Shown here: piece after piece, positions 29,482-38,878 of the stretch
How the letters are laid out: every line of letters starts with the position of its first letter
Position numbering within the stretch: the first letter of the stretch is position 1
Assembly (NCBI GenBank): GCA_965205595.1
Contig: CBDBHI010000030.1
Span: 310,001-374,000, forward strand
Direction of reading: 5' to 3'
Source: CATQHP01 sp965205595
GTDB taxonomy: Bacteria; Acidobacteriota; Terriglobia; Bryobacterales; UBA6623
DNA length: 64,000 nt
Program-made: the position numbers and the translations under genes
The notes under the pieces: generated by a model
The model's input: only the letters and a program-made list of their open reading frames with translations
What the model was told of the DNA's origin: nothing
Databases searched by the model: none

Positions 29482-30531
29482 CTAAAGGTCTGTCGCGGCC
29501 GGCAGCCCGAAGGCTGTCTTCGCAGCACGAACCGCCGACACAATCGCCTGTGCAAATACGTCCGCCGCGACCGCCCCGATCATTCCCGTCAGCCTCGCGT
29601 CTGCTCTTAATCCCCCGGTCCCCAAGGCAAAAATCGTGTCCCCATCCGACGGCATGTGCGCAGGACGAATCGCGCGAGCCAGGCCGTCGTGAGCCATTTG
29701 GGCAACCTTGGTCGCCTCGGCTTTCGTCCATGTGACGTTGGCCGCGACGACGCCGATGGTGGTGTTCTGACCAGGCTCTCCCGCCAACGGCTCTCCTGAC
29801 CGAAGCCATTTCGCCGCATCGACGAATCCAGTCCCATCCTCCGTCCGCGCGCCCGCGATTATCGCGCCATTTTCGGGGTCAACCACATCTCCCACCGCGT
29901 TCACCGCGGCCAATGCGCCAACGACGAGACCATTCGGTAGCTCAATCGCCGCGCTACCAAGGCCGCCCTTCATCGCCCGTTTGAGACCCTGCAACTTACC
30001 GACGGTAGCGCCGGCTCCTGCTCCAATGTTTCCGATGGCGACTGGATCGTCGGATGCGGTTTTGGCGGCCAGGAACCCCGAGTCTGCCGTGGGCCGAACC
30101 GTGGAATCACCAACCCCCAGATCAAACAAGATCGCACCGGAAACGATCGGAATCACGCTCCCCCCGAACGAGTATCCAATGCTCTCGCCCTCGAGGTAAC
30201 GCATCACGCCGTCGGCTGTAACCAAACCAAATGCCGAGCCACCTGAAAGAGTCACCGCGTGGATCTTGTCGACGGACATCTCTGGCTTGAGAAGCTCCGT
30301 CTCGCGAGTACCCGGCGCGCCGCCGCGAACATCAACCCCCGCGACAGCGCCTTTTTCAGCAAGAATGACCGTGCAGCCAGTCGAACCGGACTCATGTGTC
30401 CAGTGGCCGACCTTGATGCCGGGCACGGCGGTGAGTGTTTCGGCCATGTTTTTCCCTCGCGCGGCAGACCCCAGCCCGCCTAGTCCGATCAGGCTCGAGA
30501 CTGCGACACGCCTGGTCACGGCAACGCTCAC
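29482..30531 (-). CDS. P1-family peptidase (DmpA/BapA-like aminopeptidase)
   Basis: 349 residues. Signal-like N-terminus (TRRVAVSSLIGLGGLGSAAR), then family blocks VPGIKVGHWTHES, GCTVILAEKGAVAGVDVRGG, HAVTLSGGSAFGL. The self-cleavage and nucleophile site is expected at the Gly-Ser of KGGLGSAAIELPNGLVVGAL. These enzymes self-process into two chains and hydrolyse D-amino-acid or beta-peptide amides. GTG start overlaps the vapC stop as GTGA, so it is translationally coupled to a toxin-antitoxin pair, which is unusual. Confidence 0.87.
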   Translation of the reverse strand: MSVAVTRRVAVSSLIGLGGLGSAARGKNMAETLTAVPGIKVGHWTHESGSTGCTVILAEKGAVAGVDVRGGAPGTRETELLKPEMSVDKIHAVTLSGGSAFGLVTADGVMRYLEGESIGYSFGGSVIPIVSGAILFDLGVGDSTVRPTADSGFLAAKTASDDPVAIGNIGAGAGATVGKLQGLKRAMKGGLGSAAIELPNGLVVGALAAVNAVGDVVDPENGAIIAGARTEDGTGFVDAAKWLRSGEPLAGEPGQNTTIGVVAANVTWTKAEATKVAQMAHDGLARAIRPAHMPSDGDTIFALGTGGLRADARLTGMIGAVAADVFAQAIVSAVRAAKTAFGLPAATDL

Positions 30532-30947
30532 ACCTTAGCCCCAAGCCACTCCAACTGAACTGCGCCGCCGGCCGCGAGTTCCAAGATCTCCCGGTCGCCT
30601 GTCACCAAAGCAGCTTCGTGCCGAACGCCGAGTTCGACCAAAAAACCGTCGGCGTACGAGATCTTTGATTTTGCTTTCCACGACGCCGCTGCCAGGATCG
30701 AGTCTCTCGATGGCAGGTCCAATTTTACTCCCATGCTCTCAATGGATCGGACCACGCGGTGAGCCGCATCCACTCCGCCCCGGCGTTCAACTTGATAACA
30801 AACCTCGCCAACCTGAATCCAACTCATCGCGCCGTGAGCTTTAAGTGCCTGAACTCGACGTAAGAGTCTATCAACCGTCGCGTCCGCCGGCCTCTCGCCT
30901 TGCAACCAAGCCAAGATCGCCCACGAGTCGAAAACATAGCGCTTCAA
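30528..30947 (-). CDS. VapC-like PIN-domain toxin
   Basis: 139 residues from TTG 30947, chosen because it overlaps the antitoxin TGA (TTGA) and gives the normal start LKRYVFDSWAILAWLQGE. PIN acidic residues: Asp in VFDSWA, Glu in QVGEVCYQVERR, Asp in SYADGFLVELG and Asp in LVTGDREIL, the expected four-residue metal site of a ribonuclease. Upstream residues up to 31031 overlap the antitoxin in another frame and are rejected. Confidence 0.85.
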   Translation of the reverse strand: MKRYVFDSWAILAWLQGERPADATVDRLLRRVQALKAHGAMSWIQVGEVCYQVERRGGVDAAHRVVRSIESMGVKLDLPSRDSILAAASWKAKSKISYADGFLVELGVRHEAALVTGDREILELAAGGAVQLEWLGAKV

Positions 30948-31171
30948 TCTCGGCTTCGCTCCCAGGCTCGATCGGCCATCAAGCTCTCTAGCAGGCCCGA
31001 GCCTTTCATGCTCCCCCGTAAGCTTCGCCAATCCTCTGGTTCGGACTTTTCTAGGACCACTCGATCGCCCTCTACCGAGATTTGCAGGTCAGCACCCTGG
31101 TCCAGTTTCAACTGCTCGCGTATTGGCTTGGGGATAACGATCTGTCCCTTCGATGAAACTCGAACCGTCAT
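30944..31171 (-). CDS. AbrB-type (VapB) antitoxin
   Basis: 75 residues. The swapped-hairpin DNA-binding domain TVRVSSKGQIVIPKPIREQL is unmistakable; the C-terminal ~30 residues (EDWRSLRGSMKGSGLLES) should bind and block the toxin. Coupled to vapC by the TTGA overlap. An inverted repeat 10 bp upstream is a good autoregulation operator. Confidence 0.88.
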   Translation of the reverse strand: MTVRVSSKGQIVIPKPIREQLKLDQGADLQISVEGDRVVLEKSEPEDWRSLRGSMKGSGLLESLMADRAWERSRD

Positions 31172-31181
31172 TTGTGGCTCA

Positions 31182-31199
31182 TCTTACCATGCGGTAAGA
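31182..31199. promoter_or_regulatory. Inverted repeat upstream of vapB, likely VapBC operator
   Basis: TCTTACC-ATGC-GGTAAGA: perfect 7-bp arms with a 4-bp centre, in the 58-bp divergent gap between vapB and the LarA-like gene. AbrB antitoxins bind such palindromes to repress their own operon; the neighbouring gene could be affected too. Confidence 0.55.
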
Positions 31200-31212
31200 C
31201 CTGCGCACCCGC

Positions 31213-31218
31213 TATAAT
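31213..31218 (+). promoter_or_regulatory. -10 box (TATAAT) of the LarA-like gene
   Basis: Perfect TATAAT with 11 nt to the ATG at 31230, no ribosome site between. The putative -35 would overlap the VapBC palindrome. Confidence 0.5.
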
Positions 31219-31229
31219 CGTCGCCTGAG

Positions 31230-32510
31230 ATGAGCCTACCGAAGCTAGTTCGTATCCGCCAAAACCTTCCCGATCGCGGACTTGCCGATGTTTCGCAAGC
31301 GGTCCGCGACGAGATGGAGTCCGCCGCTTGGACGCTCGCGGTCAAGCCAGGCAGCCGTATCGCTGTCGGCGTCGGTAGCCGCGGCATTTCGAACATGGAC
31401 ACCATCGCTAAAGCCGTCATCGATTTCTGGAAATCACGCGACGTCAAACCGTTCATCATTCCCGTAATGGGTAGCCATGGCGGCGGCACTCCGGAGGGGC
31501 AGCGTTCCGTCCTAGAGCACTACGGCATCACTGAGGAGACGATGGGTGCGCCCGTCGTTAGCTCGCTCGATGTCATTAGGATCGGACAAACTCCTGAAGG
31601 TATCGACGTCTCCATGGACAAGGAAGCTTTCGACGCCGACGGCGTGATGCTCTGCAGCCGCGTCAAGTGGCACACCGGCTTCGACGGGAAACTCGAGAGC
31701 GGGGTCCACAAAATGATGTCGATCGGCCTCGGCAAGTGGGAAGGCGCCAAGCGCTATCACACCTGGGCAGTGCGGCTCGGCCTTGAAGAAGTCTTCCGCA
31801 AAGTGGGCAAAGTGATGCTCGGGACCGGTAAGATGCTTGGCGGGCTGGCGATTCTCGAAGATGCGCACCACAACACCGCGGAAGTCCATGCCCTGGGCGC
31901 CGATGGAATGGCTTCCCGCGAGGAGGAATTGCTCGCTCGAGTAAAGTCTTGGAAAGCGGACATCCCGGTCAAGGAAGTCGATTTACTTATCGTCGACGAG
32001 ATTGGCAAGAACATCTCGGGCTCCGGGATGGACACCAAAGTCATCAACCGTTCGTGGATGGGCCGCAATTGTTGGCCAAGGCTGCCCAACATTCAGCGCG
32101 TATACGCCCGCAGCCTGACTCCCCACGGTGGAGGCAACGCCGTCGGAATAGGACTCTGCGATGTGATCCACGACCGGCTCTTCAACAAGGTCGATTTCAA
32201 CAAGACCTGGATCAACTCGTTCACCGCGTCGAGCACGATCGGCGCCATGTGCCCGCCGCACTTCCCGACGGACCGCGAATGCATGACAAAGATCCTCGGT
32301 ACGTGCGGTCGCTTGGACCTCAGCGAATGCACGATCGCCTGGATTCGCAATACCATGGAGTTGACCGAGATGCTGGTCAGCGAGAATTTGCTCCCCGAGA
32401 TGAGTGCGAATCCACAGATCGAAATTGTCGCCGACCCGACCGGAATCGTATTTGGCCGCTCCGACGACCTCGTCGGCGGCTTCGTTCGGGAACTGGAATC
32501 GGCAGCATAG
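31230..32510 (+). CDS. LarA-like (DUF2088) lactate-racemase-domain protein
   Basis: 426 residues, the length of LarA. N-terminal DUF2088-like segment with GSRIAVGVGSRGISNMD and PFIIPVMGSHGGGTPEGQ, comparable to the His-containing loop of LarA; KWHTGFDGKLESGVHKMM and PHGGGNAVGIGLCDV follow. LarA uses a nickel-pincer nucleotide tethered to a Lys for 2-hydroxy-acid racemisation. The cofactor-maturation genes larBCE are not here, so activity as a racemase is not assured. Divergent from vapBC by 58 bp. Confidence 0.68.
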   Translation: MSLPKLVRIRQNLPDRGLADVSQAVRDEMESAAWTLAVKPGSRIAVGVGSRGISNMDTIAKAVIDFWKSRDVKPFIIPVMGSHGGGTPEGQRSVLEHYGITEETMGAPVVSSLDVIRIGQTPEGIDVSMDKEAFDADGVMLCSRVKWHTGFDGKLESGVHKMMSIGLGKWEGAKRYHTWAVRLGLEEVFRKVGKVMLGTGKMLGGLAILEDAHHNTAEVHALGADGMASREEELLARVKSWKADIPVKEVDLLIVDEIGKNISGSGMDTKVINRSWMGRNCWPRLPNIQRVYARSLTPHGGGNAVGIGLCDVIHDRLFNKVDFNKTWINSFTASSTIGAMCPPHFPTDRECMTKILGTCGRLDLSECTIAWIRNTMELTEMLVSENLLPEMSANPQIEIVADPTGIVFGRSDDLVGGFVRELESAA

Positions 32511-32571
32511 CGAGCGGCAACAGTTGGCCTGCTAGAATTGCCAGCCCTGAGCGAACCCGCTAAACTGTAAA

Positions 32572-33588
32572 ATGGTTTCGTCCGCCGCCATGGAAACGAC
32601 CAAAACCGAGCCAATGTCTCGGCTCGAAGCCCTGGCCCTCATCGCGGGTGATCTCAAGCGAGTTGAGAAGGCTATCGGTACGGACACGATCTGTTCCGTC
32701 GACGCCATAACCGCGATCAGCCAACACCTGCAATCGAGTGGCGGAAAACGCTTGCGTCCCGCTCTGTTGCTGCTTTCCGCCGGGGCTTGCGGGGCTAACC
32801 GCGACGCTCCGATCCGCATGGGCGCGGTGATGGAGATTATTCATACGGCGACGTTGGTCCATGACGACGTGATTGACGAGGCCGAAGTTCGCCGTGGCCG
32901 CGCCTCGACTAATCAGAAGTTTGGCAATCAGGTAAGCGTTCTCGCCGGCGACTGGCTCTACATGCAGGCCTTCAACCTGGCGGTACAAGAGCGCAATTTC
33001 TACGTTCTCGACCTGCTGATCGACCTCACGCAGATGATGGTCGAGGGCGAACTTTTGCAGTCGGAGATGATTGGCCGCGTCGACGTCACCGAGCAGCAAT
33101 ACCAGGACCTGATTCACCGCAAGACTGCCTGCCTGTTCTCGGTTTGCACACGGCTGGGGGCGATCCTCGCTGAGAAAGGTGAGGACACCGAACAGCGACT
33201 GCGCGACTACGGCTGGAATCTCGGCATGGCCTTTCAACTGATTGATGACGTGCTCGATTTCGAGGCGAGCGAGGCGGTTTTGGGCAAGCCCGTTGGCAAC
33301 GATTTGAAAGAGGGCAAGGTGACGCTGCCGCTGATCCTGGCGCTGAAGTCGTGCAGCAACGCTGAGCGCGCCGAGATCGAGACGGTTGTTAGTGAAGGCG
33401 GATATCAGGCCGTGCCATCGGCTCGCGTGCTCGAAATCGCCACCAAGTACGGAGCGATCGACGAAGTCCGGCGCCGCGCGGTCGAGTACTGTGACGTGGC
33501 CGTCAATAGTCTTAATGTGCTGCCTGACACCCCCCATAAACGCGCCCTTGCGTCCGCCACCGACTGGATCGTAGACCGCCAGAGTTAG
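32572..33588 (+). CDS. ispB: Polyprenyl diphosphate synthase (octaprenyl/heptaprenyl type)
   Basis: 338 residues. Head-to-tail prenyltransferase motifs: GGKRLRPALLLL, first Asp-rich motif LVHDDVIDEAEVRRG, and second LIDDVLDFEASEAVLGKP. It lengthens isopentenyl diphosphate chains for the quinone side chain, a soluble or membrane-edge dimer. Chain length is not predictable by eye, so the gene symbol is provisional. ATG follows TAAACT by 5 nt. Its TAG stop is the first bases of a repeat copy. Confidence 0.9.
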   Translation: MVSSAAMETTKTEPMSRLEALALIAGDLKRVEKAIGTDTICSVDAITAISQHLQSSGGKRLRPALLLLSAGACGANRDAPIRMGAVMEIIHTATLVHDDVIDEAEVRRGRASTNQKFGNQVSVLAGDWLYMQAFNLAVQERNFYVLDLLIDLTQMMVEGELLQSEMIGRVDVTEQQYQDLIHRKTACLFSVCTRLGAILAEKGEDTEQRLRDYGWNLGMAFQLIDDVLDFEASEAVLGKPVGNDLKEGKVTLPLILALKSCSNAERAEIETVVSEGGYQAVPSARVLEIATKYGAIDEVRRRAVEYCDVAVNSLNVLPDTPHKRALASATDWIVDRQS

Positions 33589-33736
33589 CCCGCGTTTCTC
33601 GCCATCTGGGGGAGGATGCAGGCGATAGGTGCGCCTGTACTTCGTTGTACTTGATCTTCGTGCTCGACGGACTGCGAAAGTACGCCTCCGCGCGGCGAGG
33701 GTCGCCCGCCTCGTATTGACGCGCCTCTCACGCACT
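33587..33736. repeat. Intergenic repeat family 1, copy 4 (one end lost)
   Basis: Opposite orientation to copy 1. Begins AGCCCGCGTTTCTCGCCATC overlapping the polyprenyl synthase stop and shares GTGCTCGACGGACTG, GTACGCCTCCGCGCGGCGA and GGTCGCCCGCCTCGTATTG with the reverse of copy 1. The distal terminal repeat is missing after CTCACGCACT. Confidence 0.7.
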
Positions 33737-33784
33737 CTTAACCCAGAAGTCTTGGCTACACACCGAACGCACCATCGCCGCGGA

Positions 33785-33826
33785 ATTGGCCGGTTTTGGC
33801 CGGATAACACCATCGCGCGCGCGAGC
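33785..33826. repeat. Repeat family 2 (TGGCCGG-containing), second copy
   Basis: AATTGGCCGGTTTTGGCCGG, then CACCATCGCGCGCGCGAG; the counterpart is at about 11612-11656 on the other strand. Confidence 0.5.
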
Positions 33827-33976
33827 GCTCGGAGGCGCGGCTTCCGTTGACACCTGATTCCCGTTCTAGTCGCCGTGCATGGACACCCATCACCTCTCGG
33901 GCTGCGGATCCAGGGCAAGGCCCGTGTCATGGTTTTTTTGGTTGAGCTGCCCGGGCACAGCTTCGCCATCAAATCA

Positions 33977-34006
33977 AAATGTCCGGAAATGTCCGGAAAT
34001 GTCCGG
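33977..34006. repeat. Three perfect tandem copies of AAATGTCCGG
   Basis: 10-bp unit at 33977, 33987 and 33997. No gene around it. The region 33737-34992 as a whole holds no supported gene, only this, repeat family 2 and the two direct repeats that follow. Confidence 0.8.
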
Positions 34007-34149
34007 TTTTCTCTAAAAATAGATCGTCGGGGGCGACCCACCTCGCTAAAGTTTTGTAGTACATCAAACATAATCATGCAATCTGAGTAACTCCTAGCGC
34101 GTCTATCTGATCCGATCCCCAGTCCTTGTCCCGAATACCGCCCAATGGC

Positions 34150-34302
34150 CGGATTTGGCAGGGATTTCTGTAAGTTTCGAGCCTCCTTGCAGGGCGTTCT
34201 TCAGCCCCCACGTATAGTGTAAGACCCGTGTATCCGGTTTTCGGCTGACCGTATCGCTAGATTGCTGATTGCAAAGGCAAAAGAAACTTAAAAATCGCGG
34301 GA
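34150..34302. repeat. ~153-bp direct repeat, unit A
   Basis: Shares TTTCGAGCCTCCTTGCAGGG, GTATAGTGTAAG, CCCGTGT, TCCGG and CAAAGGCAAAAGAAA with unit B at 34570, roughly 80-85% alike. Non-coding in appearance. Confidence 0.7.
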
Positions 34303-34569
34303 CGGTCGCTCGGGCGAGTTTCATCCTGGCCGCTGCGAGCCGCAATCGCCCTGTCTTTTGAACATTGACATCGCTGGAGACTGCTGATTCATAAAGGCTT
34401 TACGATGTTACGTGCGTCTCATGAGCCCTATTGCGAGGCTGTCCCGGATCTCCTCCGCTAAAAATCTCCGGATGGGAGTGACTAGACACACGTTTCCGTA
34501 TACTTTTTCAAACGCTAATATGTGGAACAAGTACCTCATTGGGTCGCACTATGAGAGCCGCCCATTTGA

Positions 34570-34723
34570 CGGAGTTGGCAGGGTTTCTGTGAAATTTCGA
34601 GCCTCCTTGCAGGGCTTTCCGCACCCTGCAGGTATAGTGTAAGGCCCGTGTGTCCGGTTTCCGGCCGACCGAATCGCTAGGTTGTTGATTTCAAAGGCAA
34701 AAGAAATTTCAAGAGCGCCGGGA
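34570..34723. repeat. ~153-bp direct repeat, unit B
   Basis: Same orientation as unit A, offset ~420 bp. It lies ~270 bp upstream of the reverse-transcriptase fragment, so both might belong to group II intron flanks or target copies. Confidence 0.7.
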
Positions 34724-34992
34724 TAAACCGGCATGTTGTTGGGAATGAAAGAGTCCTACAAGGAAGGAGTTAGCGAGCCACCTTGGCCCCGAGTTTTGCG
34801 GACGGCGTCGCGAGGCGACGGTCGAAGCGTAAACAGGGGTGCCGGCGGGCCGGGCTATTGAGCTTCGAAAATTCTTGTCTCAGGGCGCCGACCACGTTTG
34901 AAAGATGGGAAGGCAACACGGGCGTTCGCGTGATTCGCGAGTGGACGTCCGGCCCTGCGTAGTCTGAGAACCTGAGCACGTCGAGAAACAAC

Positions 34993-35531
34993 ATGCACGA
35001 GAACCGGGAGACCTCTGGAGTGTCTCGAGCTGATCGAGACCGGTCCGAGAAGGCGCTAAGCCGAACGGCGGGCATGTACGCTCCAGAGGAGTCTGACTGC
35101 GCCGTAGTACCTGTGAACCGACCGAACAAAGAGAGGCAACTCTTGGCGGAGGCCGGGGAGGGAAGGGTGCAGACCAAGGAGAACAGCGAAGGGTCCTACA
35201 CGAGCCCGACACGGAGCGGGAAAAGAGTGTCCCAAGGACTTGGAGGTGTGCGTCGAACAGCCAAAGAGAGGAGGCAGGAAAGGTTCAGCGCTTTGCTCCA
35301 CCATCTGAACGTGGATCAACTACGGGAAAGCTTTTACTCGCTACAGAGAAAAGCCGCGCCTGGAGTCGACGGCGTGACGTGGCGGGAGTACGAGACCGGG
35401 CTTGAGGATCGACTGGTCGATCTGCACAGCCGGGTGCATCGGGGTAAGTATCGGGCGCAGCCCTCGCGGAGAGTCTATATCGAGAAGGCCGACGGGCGGC
35501 AACGTCCGTTGGGCATTGCGGCGCTGGAGGA
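34993..35531 (+). pseudogene. Group II intron reverse transcriptase/maturase, N-terminal fragment
   Basis: About 180 residues ending in the RT0/RT1 region: LLHHLNVDQLRESFYSLQRK, AAPGVDGVTWREYE, RRVYIEKADGRQRPLGIAAL. This is the typical LtrA-like start, but the finger-palm core with YADD, maturase domain X and the endonuclease are missing because the IS21 element begins right after LED at 35531. Preceding ~230 bp may hold remains of intron RNA domains, though no boundary was identified. Confidence 0.8.
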
Positions 35532-35655
35532 TGAGAACGGCGGAGCGAAACTAGACCATAGAGCGGCGAATCGAAGCTGCTTTTGGGCGGAGTAAAAGTA
35601 GACCGTCCGAGTGGTCCAGCGAACATTCCTGTGGTGTTTGTGGGACACGAGAGGG

Positions 35656-37155
35656 ATGTATCGCGTGGAGCTATACGCTCAAGTACGGCGCAGTGTCTTT
35701 GTCGAAGGGCTCAGTGAGCGCGAGGCCGCCAAACGGTTTGGCCTGGCGCGAGGGACGGTGCGCAAGATGTTGCGCTACGCCACTCCGCCGGGCTATCGGC
35801 GGCGCCAACCAGCGCAGAGGCCGAAGCTGGATCCCTTCACCGGAATCGTCGATCAGATCCTCAGCGACGATCAGGAACGTCCGAAGAAACAACGCCACAC
35901 CGCAAAACGCATCTTCGACCGCTTGCGCGACGAGTACGATTTCACCGGCGGTTACACGATCGTCAAGGACTATGTTCGCGACAAGAAGCTCGGCGGGCAA
36001 GAGATGTTCGTGCCGCTGGTGCATCCGGCGGGCGATGCCCAGGCCGACTGCGGTGAAGCTCTGGTGGTCATTGACGGCGTACAGCGCAAGGCGCACTACT
36101 TGGTGGTCGATCTGCCGCCTAGCGATGACGCTTTCGTAAAAGCTTTCCCGGCCGCGACGACGGAAGCGTTTTGCGAGGGGCACAACGCAGCGTTTCGGTA
36201 CTTCGGCGGCGTGCCACGCAGCATCCTCTACGACAACACGACCTTGGCGCTGGCGAGGATTCTGGGCGACGGCAGGCGCAAGCGGACCAGGGTGTTCAGT
36301 GAACTGCAGTCGCACTATTTATTCTCCGATCGTTTCGGGCGTCCGGGCAAAGGCAACGACAAGGGAAAGGTGGAAGGACTGGTCGGTTATGCCCGGCGGA
36401 ACTTCATGGTGCCGGCGCCAAGGTTTCCAAGCTGGGAAGCGTTCAACGAGCAGCTCGAAGCGCAGTGCCTCAACAATCGTAAGCGGCGCTTGCGGCGGCA
36501 CACCGAAACGATTGAGGAACGTTTCAAGCGTGACCGCCAAGCGTTGTTGCCCTTGCCGCCCACGCCCTATGACGCCTGCGACAAACGCACCACGCGGGTG
36601 ACGTCGCTGTCATTGGTGCGCTATCGCGCCAACGACTACTCGGTGCCCACACGCTACGGACATCGCCAGGTGTTGCTGAAAGGCTACGTCGATGAAATCG
36701 TGATCTGTTGTGGCAGCGAAGAGATCGCGCGCCACCGGCGCAGTTACGAACGCGAAGAGTTGATCTTCGATCCGCTGCATTACCTAGCACTGCTGGAACG
36801 CAAGACCAACGCGCTCGATCAAGCGGCCCCGTTGGCGGGCTGGGAGCTGCCCGAACAGTTCCCGTGCTTGAGACGTTTGCTCGAGGCACGGTTGGGAAAG
36901 CCAGGCAAGCGCGAGTACGTGCAGGTATTGCGATGACTGGAGGACTTCCGATTCGAGCACGTTGCCGCGGCGGTGCGCCAAGCCTGCGAGTTGGGAGCGA
37001 TTGGCTTGGATGCAGTCAGGCACTTAGTGCTGTGCCGCATCGAGCAACGGCCGCCGCGCTTGGACTTGACGAAGTATCCGCATCTGCCGGCAGCCCAGGT
37101 GGAGCAAACCTCCGCTGCGGACTATTTGGCACTGCCGGCACAAGGAGGGGGGTAA
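35656..37155 (+). pseudogene. istA: IS21 transposase istA with in-frame stop
   Basis: From ATG 35656 (MYRVELYAQVRRSVFVEG): HTH region LSEREAAKRFGLARGTVRKM, then a DDE integrase core (QADCGEALVVI, YDNTTLALARIL, GNDKGKVEGLVGYARRNF). A TGA at 36934-36936 stops translation after YVQVLR; the same frame continues as LEDFRFEHVAAAVRQACEL to the TAA at 37153-37155, giving the normal full length of ~500 residues. CGA to TGA is the simplest explanation, so the element is probably immobile without help. Confidence 0.85.
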
Positions 37156-37916
37156 TGGCGAGGTCGAAACTTCTGCTCGAAGCGCATTTGAAAGCGTTGC
37201 GGCTGCCAACCTTCCTGCGCGAGTACGACAAACTGGCGCGGCAATGCGCCGCCGAGAGCTTGGATTCGAGGAGCTTCCTGCAACAACTCTGCGAGCTGGA
37301 ACTGCTCGACCGTGAACAGCGGGCCACCGAGCGCCGCAGCAAGGCCGCGAAGTTTCCCGTGACCAAGAGTCTGGACACTTTCGACTTCCCGTCCTTGCCG
37401 GCGTTGAACAAGAAGCTGGTGCTGGAACTGGCGCGCTGTGAGTTTATCGACCGCCGCGAAAACGTGCCGGCACTGGGTAATTCCGGCACGGGCAAAACGC
37501 ACATCGGCTTGGCGTTGGGACTGGCGGCTTGTCAGCGCGGCTATCGAACACGCTTCACAACAGCGGCGGCACTGGTCAATGAGCTGCTCGAAGCCCGAGA
37601 TGAACGGCGCTTGCTGCGATGTCAAAAGCAGTTGGCCAAGCAGGATCTGCTGATCGTCGATGAACTGGGCTACGTGCCGCTATCGAAGACCGGAGCGGAG
37701 TTATTGTTCGAAGTGTTTTCCCAGCGCTACGAACAGGGCTCGACGCTGGTCACCTCGAATCTGCCGTTTAACGAATGGACGGAGGTCTTCGGCTCCGAGC
37801 GGCTGACCGGCGCCCTGCTCGATCGCCTCACGCACCACGTTCATATTCTAGAGCTGAACGCCGAAAGCTTCCGTCTGATCCAGAGCAAGAAGAAGCGGGC
37901 TCACTCTTTGGGCTGA
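37155..37916 (+). CDS. istB: IS21 helper ATPase IstB
   Basis: 253 residues. AAA+ DnaC-like ATPase: Walker A ALGNSGTGKTHIGLAL (Asn replaces the usual Pro), Walker B LLIVDELGYVPLSKTGAELL, sensor TSNLPFNEW. It regulates target choice and activates IstA. ATG overlaps the last base of the istA TAA (TAATG). Intact. Confidence 0.92.
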   Translation: MARSKLLLEAHLKALRLPTFLREYDKLARQCAAESLDSRSFLQQLCELELLDREQRATERRSKAAKFPVTKSLDTFDFPSLPALNKKLVLELARCEFIDRRENVPALGNSGTGKTHIGLALGLAACQRGYRTRFTTAAALVNELLEARDERRLLRCQKQLAKQDLLIVDELGYVPLSKTGAELLFEVFSQRYEQGSTLVTSNLPFNEWTEVFGSERLTGALLDRLTHHVHILELNAESFRLIQSKKKRAHSLG

Positions 37917-37933
37917 CCCACCGGCCACTCGCC

Positions 37934-38018
37934 CGGTTTTCGTGGGACGGCCTCCACTACGCCTGGGCCGCCCTAAAGGGCGACCGCAGGCTCCGTTCCA
38001 GCCGTCCCACGAAAACCG
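37934..38018. repeat. 18-bp perfect inverted repeat near the IS21 right end
   Basis: CGGTTTTCGTGGGACGGC at 37934-37951 and its complement GCCGTCCCACGAAAACCG at 38001-38018, 49-bp loop, just after istB. May act as a terminator-like or end-binding structure. Confidence 0.75.
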
Positions 38019-38086
38019 CTACCCCTTCACCAACTGGTCTACTTTTGCTCCGCCGAAGTGGTCCAAATTTACTCCGCCCTTGACAC

Positions 38087-38374
38087 AAGATCGATGAACT
38101 CCTTCGGCACGCAACGCCCACGATCGCGAGCGGCGGACTGAGTGACGACGCTAGATCAATTCTGCGAACGTTCCAGACTGACGCATTGAAACTCCTAGAC
38201 GGTCTTAGCGCAGTCCACCTCCAAGCCATGACTGGTCTGTCTAAGCGACGGACTACGATAGGTATCGAAGAGCTTGGTGCGGTAGGCCTGGTAACGAGCC
38301 CGGGTGCAACCAAAGGTTACGTGAAGACTACAGGGGCAGGTGAGCGCTATTTGGACACAATGGGGCGTGAATGA
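38087..38374 (+). pseudogene. Winged-helix-like regulator fragment
   Basis: The frame is open from the IS21 junction to 38374. It reads ...ALKLLDGLSAVHLQAMTGLS KRRTTIGIEELGAVGLV and ends YLDTMGRE, which has a helix-turn-helix/wing feel (turn at MTGLSKRR). First internal ATG is 38228, annotated-type start 38186 a TTG. N-terminus is lost, so it is treated as a remnant. Identity not recognised. Confidence 0.35.
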
Positions 38375-38878
38375 TGAGGAATGATGAGGGATGAAAAGGG
38401 AACAACGCCGGATATCGGCTGCCGCGAGGTAGTGGTAACTCCCTCATTTTAAGGGCTCTGCCCGACCGACTGTGCCATGATTTTTTGCTTTCTTGGTCGT
38501 CCCGCGGCTCGGAGCCTCAATCCTCGGCCGACAGCGGTTACGCCGGGTCGACACCGCTCACGTGCGCGGCGGGGCTCGACCGGGGCGAACGGATCCGCCC
38601 CTGCCGGTTCGGGAAAGAATAACTGATTGTCGAGCCAATGGAGATTCCGCTAACGATGGGAGTGGACAACGATGTCGTGTATCGCGCGCCGTAGCGACTC
38701 CTCGCCAGACGGAATCATTCTTTCCCCGTCACGACTCCCGCTTCGTCTCAGCGGGATCGCCGTCCTGCTCGCTCCGCGCCGAACGGCCACAATTCCCTTC
38801 CGCGTGCGCCAGGGAACTCTTATGTCGGACCGTTAGTACCTATGTCAACAAGTTCTGCGCAAATTTGGCAGGAGTTGT
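38375..38878. other. Gene-free stretch after the IS21 flank
   Basis: No supported gene. A tRNA-D-arm-like string (GCTCTGCCCGACCGACTGTG) occurs near 38453-38475 but does not complete a tRNA. Reading frames here are short and lack family features. Confidence 0.4.

Larger units (their letters stand above)
35532..38085. mobile_element. IS21-family element 1 (istA broken)
   Basis: 2,554 bp. Left end TGAGAACGGCGGAGCGAAAC; right end read inward TGTCAAGGGCGGAGTAAATT, each with a second internal GGCGGAG-AAAAGTAGACC copy, the multiple end repeats typical of IS21. No target duplication is visible: left flank GCTGGAGGA, right flank CAAGATCGA. Interrupts the reverse-transcriptase gene. Confidence 0.82.

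Noticed and set aside
33977..34006. CRISPR-like array
   Set aside because: Three contiguous 10-bp repeats with no spacers and no cas genes.
38440..38476. tRNA-like string resembling a D-arm and an anticodon-like loop
   Set aside because: The anticodon loop lacks U33, and no acceptor or T-arm pairing could be completed on either strand.
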